Part shown: in pieces, positions 1 through 12,641 of the stretch | Numbering within the stretch: position 1 is the first letter of the stretch | Layout: every line of letters begins with the position of its first letter | NCBI RefSeq assembly: GCF_051014685.1 | Contig: NC_135055.1 | Span: 20,729,501-20,793,500 of the forward strand | Origin: Ptiloglossa arizonensis | Lineage: Eukaryota; Arthropoda; Insecta; Hymenoptera; Colletidae | Direction of reading: 5' to 3' | DNA: 64,000 nucleotides | Made by a program: the position numbers and the translations under genes | The notes under the pieces: generated by a model | What the model was told of the DNA's origin: nothing | The model's database searches: none | Seen by the model: only the letters and a program-made list of their open reading frames with translations

Positions 1-647
1 ATTTGGGCTAGTATTCTCTGTGTTATTTCAAGAGGCGTTCAGGTGATTAAAATAAAGATCAAACGTATCTTCCGTGTTCAAATTAAACGTTTGGTGTGTT
101 TCCTTTTTCTCGTTTTTATTCTCTAAAAAATTATACATTTCGATTTTTTTTGTTTCTGTGTAGGTACCTCTTACATTGGGTACTTCGGAAAGCCGAAAAA
201 GGCTTGGAAAAAGTGACTACAACACATGTAGCAGACAGCAGACATGTATTTGCCTATGTATGTGGTTTAGGCTTTGGTTTTATGAGCGGTGCCTTTGCCC
301 TAGTCAATGTCCTAGCTGATGCAGTTGGACCTGGAACAATGGGACTTCGACAAGGGACAGAGTACTTTTTTATAATATCCGCAGCCACAACTCTTTGCTT
401 TATTTTGTTACATACATTTTGGGGTGTCATATTTTTTGCTGCTCTGGATAACAAAAATTGGGAACAAGTTGTGTGGGTCGTTGGGTCACACTTGTTTGTG
501 TCATGTATGACCTTGTTAAATGTATACCAAGCTTATATAACTACCACTTTTTCTGGTTATACAATTCTGATGATTACAACTGCTATTGCTTTTAAAGTTG
601 CGGGTGGAAGAGCTCAAAGTATAGCTCATTGTTTTACAAGAAATTAA
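1..647 (+). CDS. Aph-1: Gamma-secretase subunit APH-1 (3' part, 5' end off the window)
   Basis: This is the scaffold subunit of the gamma-secretase complex, which with presenilin, nicastrin and PEN-2 cleaves Notch and other type I membrane proteins. Two exons are visible: <1..42 and 164..647. The first reads LVFSVLFQEAFR and ends at a GT donor (43). The second starts after the AG at 162-163, and the junction codon (AG|G, Arg) keeps the frame into YLLHWVLRKAEKGL. About 174 residues are visible. Family members are about 240-260 residues, so the first membrane segments lie upstream. The family's glycine-spaced helix (GLGFGFMSG) and the two conserved membrane histidines (LLHTFWG and GSHLFVS) are present. 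Several hydrophobic segments follow, then a short polar tail ending in TRN and stop. Nothing looks broken. The identification is firm; only the 5' extent is unknown. Confidence 0.96.
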
Positions 648-1747
648 GAGTGAAAACACATTGATGACAAAGTTGATAGATAGGTAGTTGTGTTTGACAG
701 AAATGGACATTACAAAATGACGAATATTCTTATTAGATATTAGTCCATGAAAGTTGTTCACTGCTCCAATATACACTATGCGTGAGATTATGTGACGTTA
801 AATTAGCAAACCAATACCTTTATTCTTTGATATTATTAAACAAGCCAATCTACTGAAATGTATCAATACAGGTCCAAAATATGTTAGAACTTACTTAACT
901 CAATTGCATCAATAATCTAAACATGTCATGATCCATATATATCAATGCTCTGTTGACAATCAGCCCATGTCATCAATGATTTCAAATTGATATAGCCCTT
1001 GCGCATTATTTCACATTCAGTGATACAAGTAACTCGGCACTTGTGGACTATTCCACATTCATAAGTATGGGTCAGTCTCCTCGCAAGTGAAAACTCCATT
1101 TGATGCAAATGGGTTAATGAACTTCCACACTTGACCAAAATCAATGGAAAAATCTGTTAAGTATATCAGTATTACTTATTGTTGAAGATGTAAATGTTTT
1201 TCACATCTTATTACCACACATTTGTGGTTTGTTTCAATTTTGAAAAAGTGCCCTCAAAAAGTTTGCTCTGTTTAGATTTAATACGTTCTAGCATAGAGTT
1301 CTTTGGTCAAACTGCTAGTCCGTCCCTTAACCCATCGAAACAATTGTATAATCAAGGCAAAGTAAAGTTTCGATTCAGAATCTAGTTGTACTGAAGTGTA
1401 CAATATCCTCTTGTATCTCAAAAGAAAGAAATCTAAAATGTGTGTGAATGTACATAATGTAAGAATGAATGTGTGCATATATGTATTGTACATGTTGTAT
1501 TGGATAAAGAAGAGTAAATTTGTGCATCAATTCGCGCCTTAAAGTTAAAAATAAACTATGTATTCAGGAAGGATATACACCTGATGATAATATATAAGGA
1601 ATTGTTCATTAGTTTTTGTATATATAAGTTCCATTAACGATCGTAATTTAGGTGTTTACTACACATCTGTATATTTGGCATTCTGTTTCACTTACCATTT
1701 CATGATGGTTTATTACTCAATACGTATTATATTTCGTATGTCATTCA

Positions 1748-1753
1748 AATAAA
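1748..1753 (+). terminator. Likely Aph-1 polyadenylation signal
   Basis: An AATAAA hexamer lies about 1.1 kb after the Aph-1 stop. An earlier AATAAA is at 1550-1555, so more than one 3' end is possible. The stretch 648-2048 holds only the two 3'UTRs of Aph-1 and MED17. I see no other gene there. Confidence 0.5.
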
Positions 1754-1897
1754 GACCATTTTTGTACAACTAAAGGTACATTTAATGACGATCCTTATTT
1801 AGTACAACAAACACCACAGGATGAAATTTATCCGGTTAGGACAAAAAGCTGCAATGTTTGAAGTAAATCTCAAAATATGAAAATATTTTAAATATCA

Positions 1898-1903
1898 TTT
1901 TAT
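1898..1903 (-). terminator. Likely MED17 polyadenylation signal
   Basis: TTTATT on the plus strand gives AATAAA on the minus strand, about 145 bases past the MED17 stop. It faces the Aph-1 signal at 1748, leaving a narrow gap between convergent 3' ends. Confidence 0.5.
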
Positions 1904-2048
1904 TAAAAAAAGAAAAACCTCGCAAAAAAATACTCGAACCGACGATGACATCAAGATAAAAGTGGAGAAACGAAATATCATAGACATCAATGATCATAAA
2001 TTTTCACCCTGTGGAACAATTGGATTCCTAATCAGTCACTGATTATAT

Positions 2049-4617
2049 CTAGGAGCTTGTTAAGGAAGCCATGAGTAGTTCCATTTTATTTAAAAAATTT
2101 TTTCCTTCCATCTTGTCCCACCGAACTTCTTTGAAAGAACCACCTAAATTCTCCCACTTTCTTTCTCGTACTAATTGTCCAGGGAAGAAATCTTTCCTAG
2201 GGGAATGAGCTATTGCTACTTGTACTCCTGTTTGTGGTTCACACCTAACAGCTATCATCCTATACGCGTAAAAAATTATTTTAGACTAATCAGTTTAAAG
2301 AAATTTCTGCTTTTAATGAATGAAAAGAATATGAACAAATACCTATCGCCTATTGGTGATGCCAAAATACAACTGCTAGCGTTTCCTAAAGGTTCCACTG
2401 CGCCTAAACCAAGATGTGAACTATTGGCTAAAAATTGCCAACCCATACATTTTGCTAATGCTTGTACTGCTGTTATTTGGTGCTGATAAATCTGTAATAA
2501 TATAGTATTAATTAATAAATGTCTAATAAAGCCTAAAATAATGAGAACATTAAATAATTACCTGACAAAAAATTAGGTCCCGTAATTCTTGAGGCTCGTA
2601 ACTCATGTGCATCACTCTACCGTCTCGGCAAACGCACTTCAAAGATTTTTCTCCAACATGAACAACAAGCGATGTTCGACACACACTGTCATACCCATGT
2701 GTTAAAATATTGATCTTCACACAGGATTGTGTGGGGGAGTTTAGTGCGTTCCAGTGAGAAACAATTAAAGGGTCCTTAACTTCTTTTGCTATTGTATCTA
2801 AAACGTACTCAGTGCGCAATCGCATAAAAAAGTGTTGAGCCTGTTGAATAATTTGTTCTAACAAAGTTTGACTTTTTGTCATTTCTAACAGCTCGTATCT
2901 GTCAGCAGCTGTTGGGCCAGCTAAGCACCTTCGTTTACTAGGCCCAAGAGGTCCTGAAGAAGGATGTGGAAATGGATGATGAGTATTTTTGTGATGTACT
3001 TCGCGTAATAGTTGATGCAAAGAATGTTCTAATACATGATCGTGATCACTTTTATGAGGAGGGGGAGCGGTAGGTTTTTTGTCATTTCCTGTACTATGAC
3101 AAAGTCCTATGATTAGTTGAATTCCTGGAAGTACCTGCAATTAAATAAATTTCATATAATGCATTTCACATTATGTATATCAATCGTAAGGGTGAAAACA
3201 ATTACCGTAGCCATTATTTGATTGCCAACAACCATATGAGGTATAGGTGCACGTAAATGTACAGCTTCTCTCGCCAGTTGACTGAATAACTCTTTGCAAA
3301 AAAGAACATTCTGTGCTGCTTCTAATTTCTGCTGCCAGTGCATATCTGCATTGGAACTATGTGCACTGTTGTTAAGTAGACTAATATTTGCACTGCACAA
3401 ATCCTCTTGATCTAAGAAGTTGAATTAAATTAAGTATTTGATCTTAATATTATACGTCATAGAATAAATGTATAACTACCTTTTTGGCATAACACTTCTA
3501 TATAGGCAACTCCTTGCAATTCACTGGGTATAGTAACGCGCAATGCAGAAGCTTTTGGATTTGAAGGATGATGAGCTTGTGCTGATGTATTAGTACCAGC
3601 ACTAGGAGAAGCAGGAGGACTACTACTACTTTTTTCTTCTTCTTCTGCCTTTGTAACTTCAAACATACCTGTTTGTGGAAACTTGGAACCAGCTATAAAT
3701 TTTTATAGGGTTAACAAAGAATTTCAAGCTTTAAATGGTAATTTATGACATACAGAACATAATTAAGAACCTGTTCGATAACTAAGATCACCAATGATTG
3801 AATTAGAAACTTTCTTTAAGCGCCAATTTTGTCTCAGTCTTAATAATTCTATATGAAAATCTGGTGTTGACCTATTTCTAGCTAATTCGTTCTGACAATT
3901 CTTTAATCTATCTGCACCCATCATAATGACAGATGCAGCTCCAGCCAATGCTTTCTTTCTAGCATATACTTGTATCATAGGCTTTACTTCAGCTGGCTCT
4001 TGTGATACTGGATCTAGAACCATGTAGTGCTTCTCTTTTGCTATTGCAAGAACATCTGCTAGCACGCATACTTCTGTTAATGCATTTCTGTAAAGGAATG
4101 AAAAATTATAGACCTCAATAGATGCAAAGTTACATTACAAAAGCAAAATTACAATACAATCTGTAACCTTAATTTATTTCTGACACTGTCCCATGGCCAC
4201 AAGGAAGACTGAAAAGAAGCTGAATCTTTTGTGTCTTCGTCACCCTTCTCTCCACTTTCGGTTTCTTTTTTTATGTCATCTCCGTTGGTTTTGCTGAAGT
4301 CAATTTTTTGTGCGATTTTTGCCAAATTCTCGGACAATGTAAGGGGTCTGAAAACGATGACCTATTCTACTTCACCATTTTATGACATGTTACGTTACGA
4401 AACGTAAACAGAATGTTGTATTGATACCTAGGTTAGGTGAAGCATATACAATCAATTCGTTTATGTTTTTCAGTTGATTGCTAATTTATTATTCATAATA
4501 ATGAACAGTAACGAACAAAAGTACTTACGCTTGATAAATTTCTTGGCCATCATAAGTGATCTCTTGGATCTGATTCTCGATCGGTGCTTCCACAGAGATG
4601 TTCACCGAATACGCCAT
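2049..4617 (-). CDS. MED17: Mediator complex subunit 17 (MED17/Trap80), complete
   Basis: MED17 is the architectural subunit of the Mediator head module, linking transcription factors to RNA polymerase II in the nucleus. Eight coding exons in transcript order are 4617..4529, 4347..4168, 4087..3771, 3692..3480, 3411..3206, 3134..2562, 2491..2343 and 2259..2049. All have GT-AG ends, and the total of 1938 nt (645 residues) stays in phase. Family landmarks in order: the N-terminal [44 protein letters not shown]; the [10 protein letters not shown] block; [14 protein letters not shown] and [27 protein letters not shown]; and the C-terminal [18 protein letters not shown]. Length matches human MED17 (about 650). 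An acidic, serine-rich linker near residues 205-225 is a plausible disordered insert. The start is the first ATG in a good context, and the promoter lies within the AT-rich stretch beyond 4617. Confidence 0.97.
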
Positions 4618-6240
4618 TACTATTTTTCTGTATCAGTTACTGAACACATGTGTCCCTTAATTCCTGCTGTTTGAGGGGAATACGGGATATTAAACTTAAC
4701 GCTTCTTTCCTCTATTTAAGTAGATATGATTCTTCGTCGCAGGTAATACAGAGTTGGTAAGTTGGAAACTTAGAATAGTTTCTTAAGATATAAAAATATA
4801 ATGTTACATCATAGAAAAATTTGAAACGCATAAAAAAGTATGAAATTTGAAATATCTTAATGAATGTAAATTTAATGCCTTCCAGATTGATAAGTTTGAT
4901 AGAATCGCATATGATATACGGAAATCCTTTTTCTGCATTTACTTCTTTTACCGAATCTAGTGGTATTTTTCTGTGTGGTATCTTCAGTGTATCGGTATCT
5001 TACGTAAAATGCATTAAGTTAAACTTTTAACGCTTGATTTATGAACTAGTGTTACCCGAAAAGTATAACATTGTATGATTTTTATTGTATATATGCTTAT
5101 TAGTACAAAAATATTTATACAAATCATTTGTTGTTATTATATGCGAAGTGTATATTTACGACAATAAACAATATAGATTCAAAATAATTCAAGTGCATTT
5201 TAATTAGGCCATTTTATGTAATGTAGTGTAAAAGTAAAGTATATATTAATGAAATCATAGGACTTAAGTTCACAAATAAAACAACAATAATTCTCAAATG
5301 AAACGGCAGTTCTATGGGGTAGCCATCTAGTGAAGGATCCATTAAACTATTTTTACATTTGAAATTTTCGCCATCAGTGGGAAAACGTTCAAGCTTGTAG
5401 AGAAATAACTCCTCTTTTCACAACTAGATAGTGCCATTGATCTATGTCCACAAATGCAAGAATTAATTTATCCACGCTTACATTCCTTCTCATTAATATA
5501 GATATTTTTTATTATTTGGAATGAGAAGTGGATTAGGTTAAACATTGAACTGCAGATCGATAGAGTAGTATTAGGTGAAAAGAAATGAGTTATTTAAGTC
5601 GATATACATAAAGTGGCGTCATCCAGTTGTGAAAATGAGAACTATTCTACAACAAACTTGGGCATTTTTCCACTGGCGGCGCAATTTTGAGATGCAAAAA
5701 AAGTTCGATAAATCCTTCACGTTACTTCTTAAACGTAGAGGTCGCTTTTGAGCCACTGATTCTTTACCAAGTCGGTATATCAGATAGTGTCACATCACTT
5801 TCGTCTTTATCGATGACTTCTACTGTATCGACGAAATTGATTGATAGTTTTGGTATTAGCCGCACCATAGACAAAGTATAAAGTAGATGTAGTATCGAAA
5901 GGAAGAATACGCCATTCTCGTCTATGCTGTAGTATCTCTGAAGACATTCGTAAATGTACAGAAAAAATATTGTGATGATTAATTTCCAACAACAAGGTGT
6001 ATATTGCAATTTTGTGTGTAGTTTCTGTTTTCAGAAATGTTACACACATAATTGTAAAAGAAAAGTACAAGAAATATGGTTTGCAAATATCTTATTTTCA
6101 AAAAAAGGAAGTATGAACATTGAAAGCAACTAACCCGGATTCCTACATTAACGGCCATCATATACGTTTATCTACACAAGCTACTTCTGTGCATCGGAAA
6201 TTGTGAAATCGTTGGAAGGTGCACAATCTATGTAAAATCA
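4618..6240. other. Spacer upstream of MED17, no gene recognised
   Basis: This stretch is AT-rich, with only short, low-complexity open frames (for example 5687-5881) that have no splice context or recognisable protein. It must contain the MED17 promoter, probably within the first few hundred bases after 4617. Confidence 0.5.
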
Positions 6241-6662
6241 CATTCCCCAAGATCATGTGTCACGTCACACACCACAGTAACGCACTGCCGCTGAAGCGAA
6301 GTGGCATGATGTGAAGGATTTTGGATCGTGCGAACTTTGTTCAAATAGTCATAGAGTGAACGTGCAATGCGTTATACGTCTCATAGTGAGATAGTGGTAA
6401 AATAGTTGATTCGCGATTGTCCACGCCTGCAAAATTGCGTTAATCGATTATTTCTTATTTAGAACAACGAACTTTTGACCCGAAATTGGTCCACTGTTTT
6501 CGAAGTCGAAAAGCTACGGGAAGGACGCGAGCCACTCTGTGCCAACTCAATTGTTCTCTGTCGTTCTCTCACAGTCGATCTTTGTTGTACACACACCAAA
6601 GACGCTCATTAAAGAAGAAGTGAAACGTGAACGTCGAGCGAAGTGACGCTCGGCTAGGAAAG
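6241..6662 (+). promoter_or_regulatory. Candidate promoter and noncoding first exon of the ACE-like gene
   Basis: GC content rises locally here in an otherwise AT-rich tract, and the block ends in a strong splice donor (GGAAAG then GTAAGA, GT at 6663). The next convincing acceptor downstream is TTACAAAG at 9561-9570, two bases before the ACE-like start codon. The simplest reading is a 5'UTR exon joined across a 2.9 kb intron (6663-9570). No coding potential is seen in the block. The link is an inference from splice signals only. Confidence 0.35.
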
Positions 6663-9570
6663 GTAAGAGACTTTGGGAAACTAAACTGAATCTATTTTCT
6701 TGACACAGATCCAAGTGAGAATTGATCCTTCGTACTTAAATAAACTGATCGTTTAATTGAAATTGTGAAAAACATAGAGAAAATCAAGTACTTCAAATTC
6801 GAATTAATTTAATTGAATCTGTAATTACTGAACTTTTGTTAATATCTTCTAAAAACTTATTTGGTCAAATATGAAATCTTGAATACATCTTAGTAATGAA
6901 AGACACAAAATAAACCAGAAGAGAAATATATTTTCAGTTAATGTAATTGTTGTAGCAATTAAGCACCAAAGGAATATAAATAATACATATACATTTGTTT
7001 AAATAATAACACCTCGAGTTTACTCGCATACTTGTAAGCGCTTGATACGTACACAATGCGATGAACGCTTATAAATGTCTGGCAAGTGTGATTATAATAT
7101 TGTTCATTAAAATCTTAACACTGCAATATTTTAAACGCGGTTCCATTTGCAATTTCGCAAATGCGTGTACTTTGAATTTAACGGAATTTAAATTTAATTT
7201 TTGTTACCAGAATATCTCGTTATTTATCGAAATACCACAGTTGCGTTCAAATACTGTTACCGAAACACGTAATTTGAGCATCGTACGCGTGATCATCCAA
7301 ACGTGTTGGTACTGATGCAGCTTTCGGTATAGACGTTCATTAGTTTTACACAGCTATTTATATAACTTGCAATTTCGCAGAATTTTTGTCAATTATTTAT
7401 AATAATAATGTACCACAATTACCCTTTGAGAATTAAACAACTGTCTAGTAATTGATTTCTTTATCACGCGTTGTATTTTCATTAACCAAGAAAGTATTTT
7501 TTAGTCTACGAAAAAGTATCGCGTTTGTAAAGATATTTTTCATCTATAGAACAAACGTTTTTTTTTTTATGCATGATTTGTAATTTAGGCCCATTCGTGG
7601 AAAATGATACAAACTTTACACAATAATGCAACTGATATATTTACATAAATTTATAATGACGAGAAGTTTACCAGTCGAACCAGTTGGTACACAAAGTGAC
7701 TTATTCCATTTTTTGCAGTACATGCTTCAACCATAATGAAAGAGTTGACATTTGCATGCATTAGAACGTTGTACAAATTGTAACCTACGCGTAACTAAAG
7801 TAAGTAATGATAACGTTAATAATTGCATCGCAAAATGTATGCACTCAATAATAAAATAATAAATATTTAATGAATATAATAAGACGAGAAAAGTTCGATA
7901 AAAATTTGGGAAAATAATTAAAGAATTCAATTTTTTTACAATCTCGTGTAGAGCATTACCTATCCACGTAATCAATGACTTTTGATCCTTGTACACATAC
8001 GCAAATTTAAAAACATTATTTATCGATTACCAACTAACACAGTTTTCCCTTGTCTTTCAGTTAATATTCTTTCATACGTAATTAAAACGTGCTTTATAAC
8101 TTTTAAACTACCAATTTAACGATTAACGGTGATCTAATAACACTACGAGTATCAACATAATTGCGAAAATATCAATGTGCAATGTATATATACCGTAATG
8201 CAATACATACAACACAACTTGCATCATACGGTATCATACGTTTCATTTCCACGAAAACTGAACTCACTTATATTATTTTAAATGAATGTTCAAGAAAGAT
8301 AGTGAGTACACATGACACTAACTGAAAAAAATGGATTCGTTTTTATTCAGTTGTTATTTAATTGAGCCTACGGTACTCTTCATTTCGTTCACACAACTAT
8401 TTTCCTTAATTCCATAAAATATAAAATACTATCTTCGTAACAAAGGATCGATGGTCGCTCAATTTAATCTGTTAATAAAGTCTCATAGCGGCCTATACGA
8501 TCCTGATCATTTGCTTGGGCACAGACGCATGCCAAATTGGAAACAATTAAATATGTAGCACTAGTGTGACGATAGCCAATCGAGTGGAAGAAGACTTACG
8601 AACCTCGGTCATGATTCTTAACTTATGCTAAGTTATATGTATGTGTATTAACTTGTGCCAGAAATTCGCTTCGTGATGCTTTAATCGAAAAACAACGAGT
8701 GGCACGTAATCAACGAGCATAGGTAAAGGTCAAATGTCGTATTCTTAATGAAACTATAAATATTTTCTCGTTCAAAAAATTCGTTATTGATAGGCAAAAC
8801 TGTAGGGATGAAGTTGTCACATAAAAATGATAAAAGTGTTCGTATGAATACGAGTTTCGCCTGACCTTTCTAAGTTGCAAGCGTCTTTATATTTCCGTTA
8901 TTTTTGGTATATACTGAGCTCAATTGATCGATTCCACGAAGCTGTTTACATTCAGCGCTTTACACATGACCTTGCTGTCTATTTGTAAATAACTATTACT
9001 AATAAATACTAAGATTATAACTTTGAACCGTTTCCTTAAACACAGGCTTCTGAGAAAACAAAATACAAATTACCCATAACTCGGAAATAAGATCAAATAA
9101 GGAAATGTATTTCTATGAACTTTTTGTTATCGTAATATTATTTCCACTGTTATGGAAAGTCCAGTAAAATCTAAAAAGTATAACATTTACGAATTGTTAG
9201 ATTTATTATTCAGTAACATCGACGACGTGATCTAAACCTAAATTTTTTAAACCTGAACGGTTTTAACACTCGAATTGTGAAGTGGTACACAATGAATGAA
9301 ATAAAGAGTACGTATCTGGTTTTCGTTAAAAAGAACGACAATGGTGACGTGACTCATTTTCGAAGATGACTAATGTAGTTTCCGACTAGTGACTAACGAA
9401 GTACAAGATCTTTCAATAACGGGAAAATCGAATATTCGTGAAATCGGTGTCGTAGACTCGGCAAATATTTGAAAGGTTCCAGTATCTTTGTCCGCGACAT
9501 ATTCTGCTGTTCCTTCTTAGCATTTTTATTGTTGTTTTTATAAATTATATGTATATTTTTTATTACAAAG
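6663..9570 (+). other. Probable 5'UTR intron of the ACE-like gene
   Basis: AT-rich, with scattered stops in every frame. Short frames (7061-7315, 7727-7996) look like chance. I see no recognisable gene or repeat family. Confidence 0.35.
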
Positions 9571-9572
9571 GG

Positions 9573-12500
9573 ATGCCATCACAATGGACTTGGATAATTT
9601 TTAATCTCGTGGTTTGCGCGACCGCGACGTTGGAAAATGACACTACTCGGACTTTTATAGAATTAATCGAATTCGATTACGAGGATACTTGTAACGATAC
9701 AGCCAATGCCGAATGGGCATTTATTAATTCTCCTTCAAATAGAACACTGACAATATGGGTAAATTTTTGATCAAATAAATCTGATATAAATATATTCATA
9801 TACTTCTGAATTAATTCGTACAAATTTCTGATTCATAAAAACTTCTTAAATATATTTATTTTTCTGTGTTATAGGAAGAACAATTAATTTCTTATGCCAC
9901 TTTCAAGAATATACAAAAAAATGAAATTGCTAATATTTCAAAGGCTGCTATAAGTGATTTATCTTTAGAACACAAGTACAATGTCCTTGATAAAGCGGGC
10001 GATACTCTACTGGAGAGCGAAGATTTTAAAACGGTAAAAAGAGAAGTTGATTAAAAAAATTGTATATGTTTAAATAGATTTTAAATAATTTTACTTTTTA
10101 TAGCTTGTTCATTTTTCTGGGATAGCAGAATTACTGAGATTATCTACACTTCATACAGTAGTTTTGAACAACCACACTCGTAAAGGTACTAATTTCAATT
10201 AATTACTTGGAAGAAACTATATCTAAACTACTAAAAATATAAATATTTTTAGACATAGAACATATACTGTCTCATAATAACAATATCAAGAATAAAAACA
10301 GTATTTGGACAGCTTGGCATCAAGAGTTAGTTCCACTAATTAAGAATTTTTCAACTGTCCTCCCACTTGTTGATAAAGCTGCCAAAATAAATGGTTAGTA
10401 TTATAAAAATTAATTGACACATTATCTGTATATTGTAATCATTTAACTTGTACCAACGTGAAAATGTTCATTTTGTTTTAGGTGCCAAAGATGTTACTGA
10501 ATATTGGGAACTTTTAAGTGGTTACAATGATGGTTATAACAAAATTAAATATGAATGGAGTAAAATTGCTAATCTTCATAAAAAAGTATTGACGTTCGTA
10601 ATAAATAATTTGTCTCATAAGTACAAAATAACTATGAATGACACAATACCGGCTTATTTACTTGGTAAGCTAACATTGCAACAAACACAGATTTGTAAAA
10701 TAATTTTCATTTGAAAACTGTAAACTTTTAAAAAAGGATCCCTACAAGGAAGTGATTGGACTCCCATATTGGTTGATACAACACCTTATCCAGATTTAAT
10801 GTATAATATAAAAAAGAATCTTTGGAAAAGGGTAAAAAATGATTAAGTAGTAATAAAGACTAATAGAATATAAAATAGTCTGTTAATTAAATTTTATTTT
10901 AGAAACTTATTGGAAAGTCATTATACAGAACTGCTTCTACAATGAGCACACAAATTTTGAACCAAGTTCCACAAGCTGATTTTTGGGATAGAAGCTACTT
11001 CAATCAACAATGCCCATCAAAATTAATTAATTTCTGTAAAGAAGGTATTATGAGGTATATGTTCCAAGATTGCGTATTCCAAATAATTTAGTAAATAAAT
11101 TTAATCTATATAATGTAATCTATTCTACATAACTTTGAATACTTACATTACAGAGTATCTACATGTTTTGAACCAACGGTAAGCAACTTTCTCTCTGCTC
11201 ATAAAAATGTAGGAAAGATTGTATTCAACCAAATGTCTGCCAACACTATTCCGGTACTTAATACGGCTAATCGATATTCGGGTAAGAATAAAACTATTAA
11301 GAAAGAAACATTAGACATTATTAAAATGAATTTCAGCTAACACTGAGAAAAATTTATAACTTTTTCCAGTCTTAGAAGTGGGTGTATCAGAATTGTTTGG
11401 TATCTTAGCAGCCAGTCCCGCTTGGTTAAATTACACTCGTATTATGGATAATTCTACTGACAATGATCAACATTTAATTGTGTCTTTAATGATTACGGCA
11501 TTAAATACATTACCACGTCTTGCTTATTACATGTCAGCAGATATGTGGAGAATTAATGCTATTGAGAATGGCATTACAAATTCAGATGATTTAATATCAT
11601 CTTGGTGGGAATACAGGTATCAATTTATTAGAATATTAATATACTACATGGATAATATAATTTAAATTTAGAATACGATATACATATTGTGTTTTTATAT
11701 AAATAGGCAAAAATATGAAGGACTTAATTCTAATGGAACTGAAATACCGACATTTTTAAATGACGTCTATATTACTAGCAACAAGCCATATCTTTCGTAA
11801 GTAGTGATAAAGAAAGGAATTAAATAACTTACACGAAAATACTAATGCAAGATTTACTTTTGTAGAGAAATAACTGGCACTTTTCTTGCATTTCAATTCT
11901 ATCAATACTTAATGGAATCCACAGAAGTCAGATATGATTCCATCTTGGAAAAAAAAATAAAAGCTGAATTCGTGTATGTACTACTTAGAATTGTAAATTT
12001 GACAATGATTTATTCTGTAAAATAAATTAAGAACTTGTTATTCTGTTAACAGAAGAATGATTCAACAAGGAGGTGCGGACGATTGGACTAGAGTAATTGA
12101 TAAATTTATGGAAATAGACGAAATTTCAGCAGATTCCCTTTTATCATTTTTCTCTCCATTAGAAGATTTCATTTATGAATTGGAAGAAGATTTCGAATAT
12201 AAAACATTTAACCCTAAAGAGTCAGAGTTGGAGGAACTAGAGAAGAAAATTGTTGAAGAATTGAATGTTCCTTCAACAACTACTACTACCACAGCGAGAA
12301 GTTTAGTAACGGAGAGAAAAATGACGAACACCACACCTTTGAGTCAAGAAAATGATAAAAGAGACGGTATGATTGCCGTGGATAGTAGCAATAACAAAAT
12401 AAAGTCTGAAGAAAGGCTAGAAAACCGTAAGGAGTCAGAAGCGTCAACTAAAGTTCCTTTCGATGAGTCATTACACGATAACATAATAGACCTGGACGAA

Positions 12501-12641
12501 AATAAGAAACCAAAGATTAATACTAGTAAAGCAGTGTGGGCTGTAGGTGCAGTACTTTTAGCTACGATAGTTATTTGTATAATTGCGATTTTTGGAAGAC
12601 AAAGATGTCGTAAAACACCAAAAAATAGACGATATGTTTAA
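9573..12641 (+). CDS. Angiotensin-converting-enzyme-like protein (M2 family), catalytically dead, membrane-anchored
   Basis: Twelve coding exons: 9573..9758, 9875..10033, 10104..10185, 10253..10393, 10482..10664, 10737..10831, 10903..11054, 11154..11281, 11370..11616, 11707..11796, 11866..11973 and 12053..12641. They total 2160 nt (719 residues) with every junction in phase. A signal peptide (MPSQWTWIIFNLVVCATA) is followed by an M2-type ectodomain, recognisable from YDGYNKIKYEW-like, ADFWDRSYFNQQC, LPRLAYYMSADMWR, WWEYRQKYEG and YITSNKPYLS blocks. The ACE zinc motif HEMGH aligns with KNVGK (residues 350-354), so both zinc histidines and the catalytic glutamate are gone. The third ligand may persist as Glu378. 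After an acidic, Thr-rich stalk, a helix at about 685-705 and a basic tail anchor it. Fly paralogues such as Ance-3 also lack active-site residues (from memory). A binding or scaffold role is possible, not demonstrated. Confidence 0.9.
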
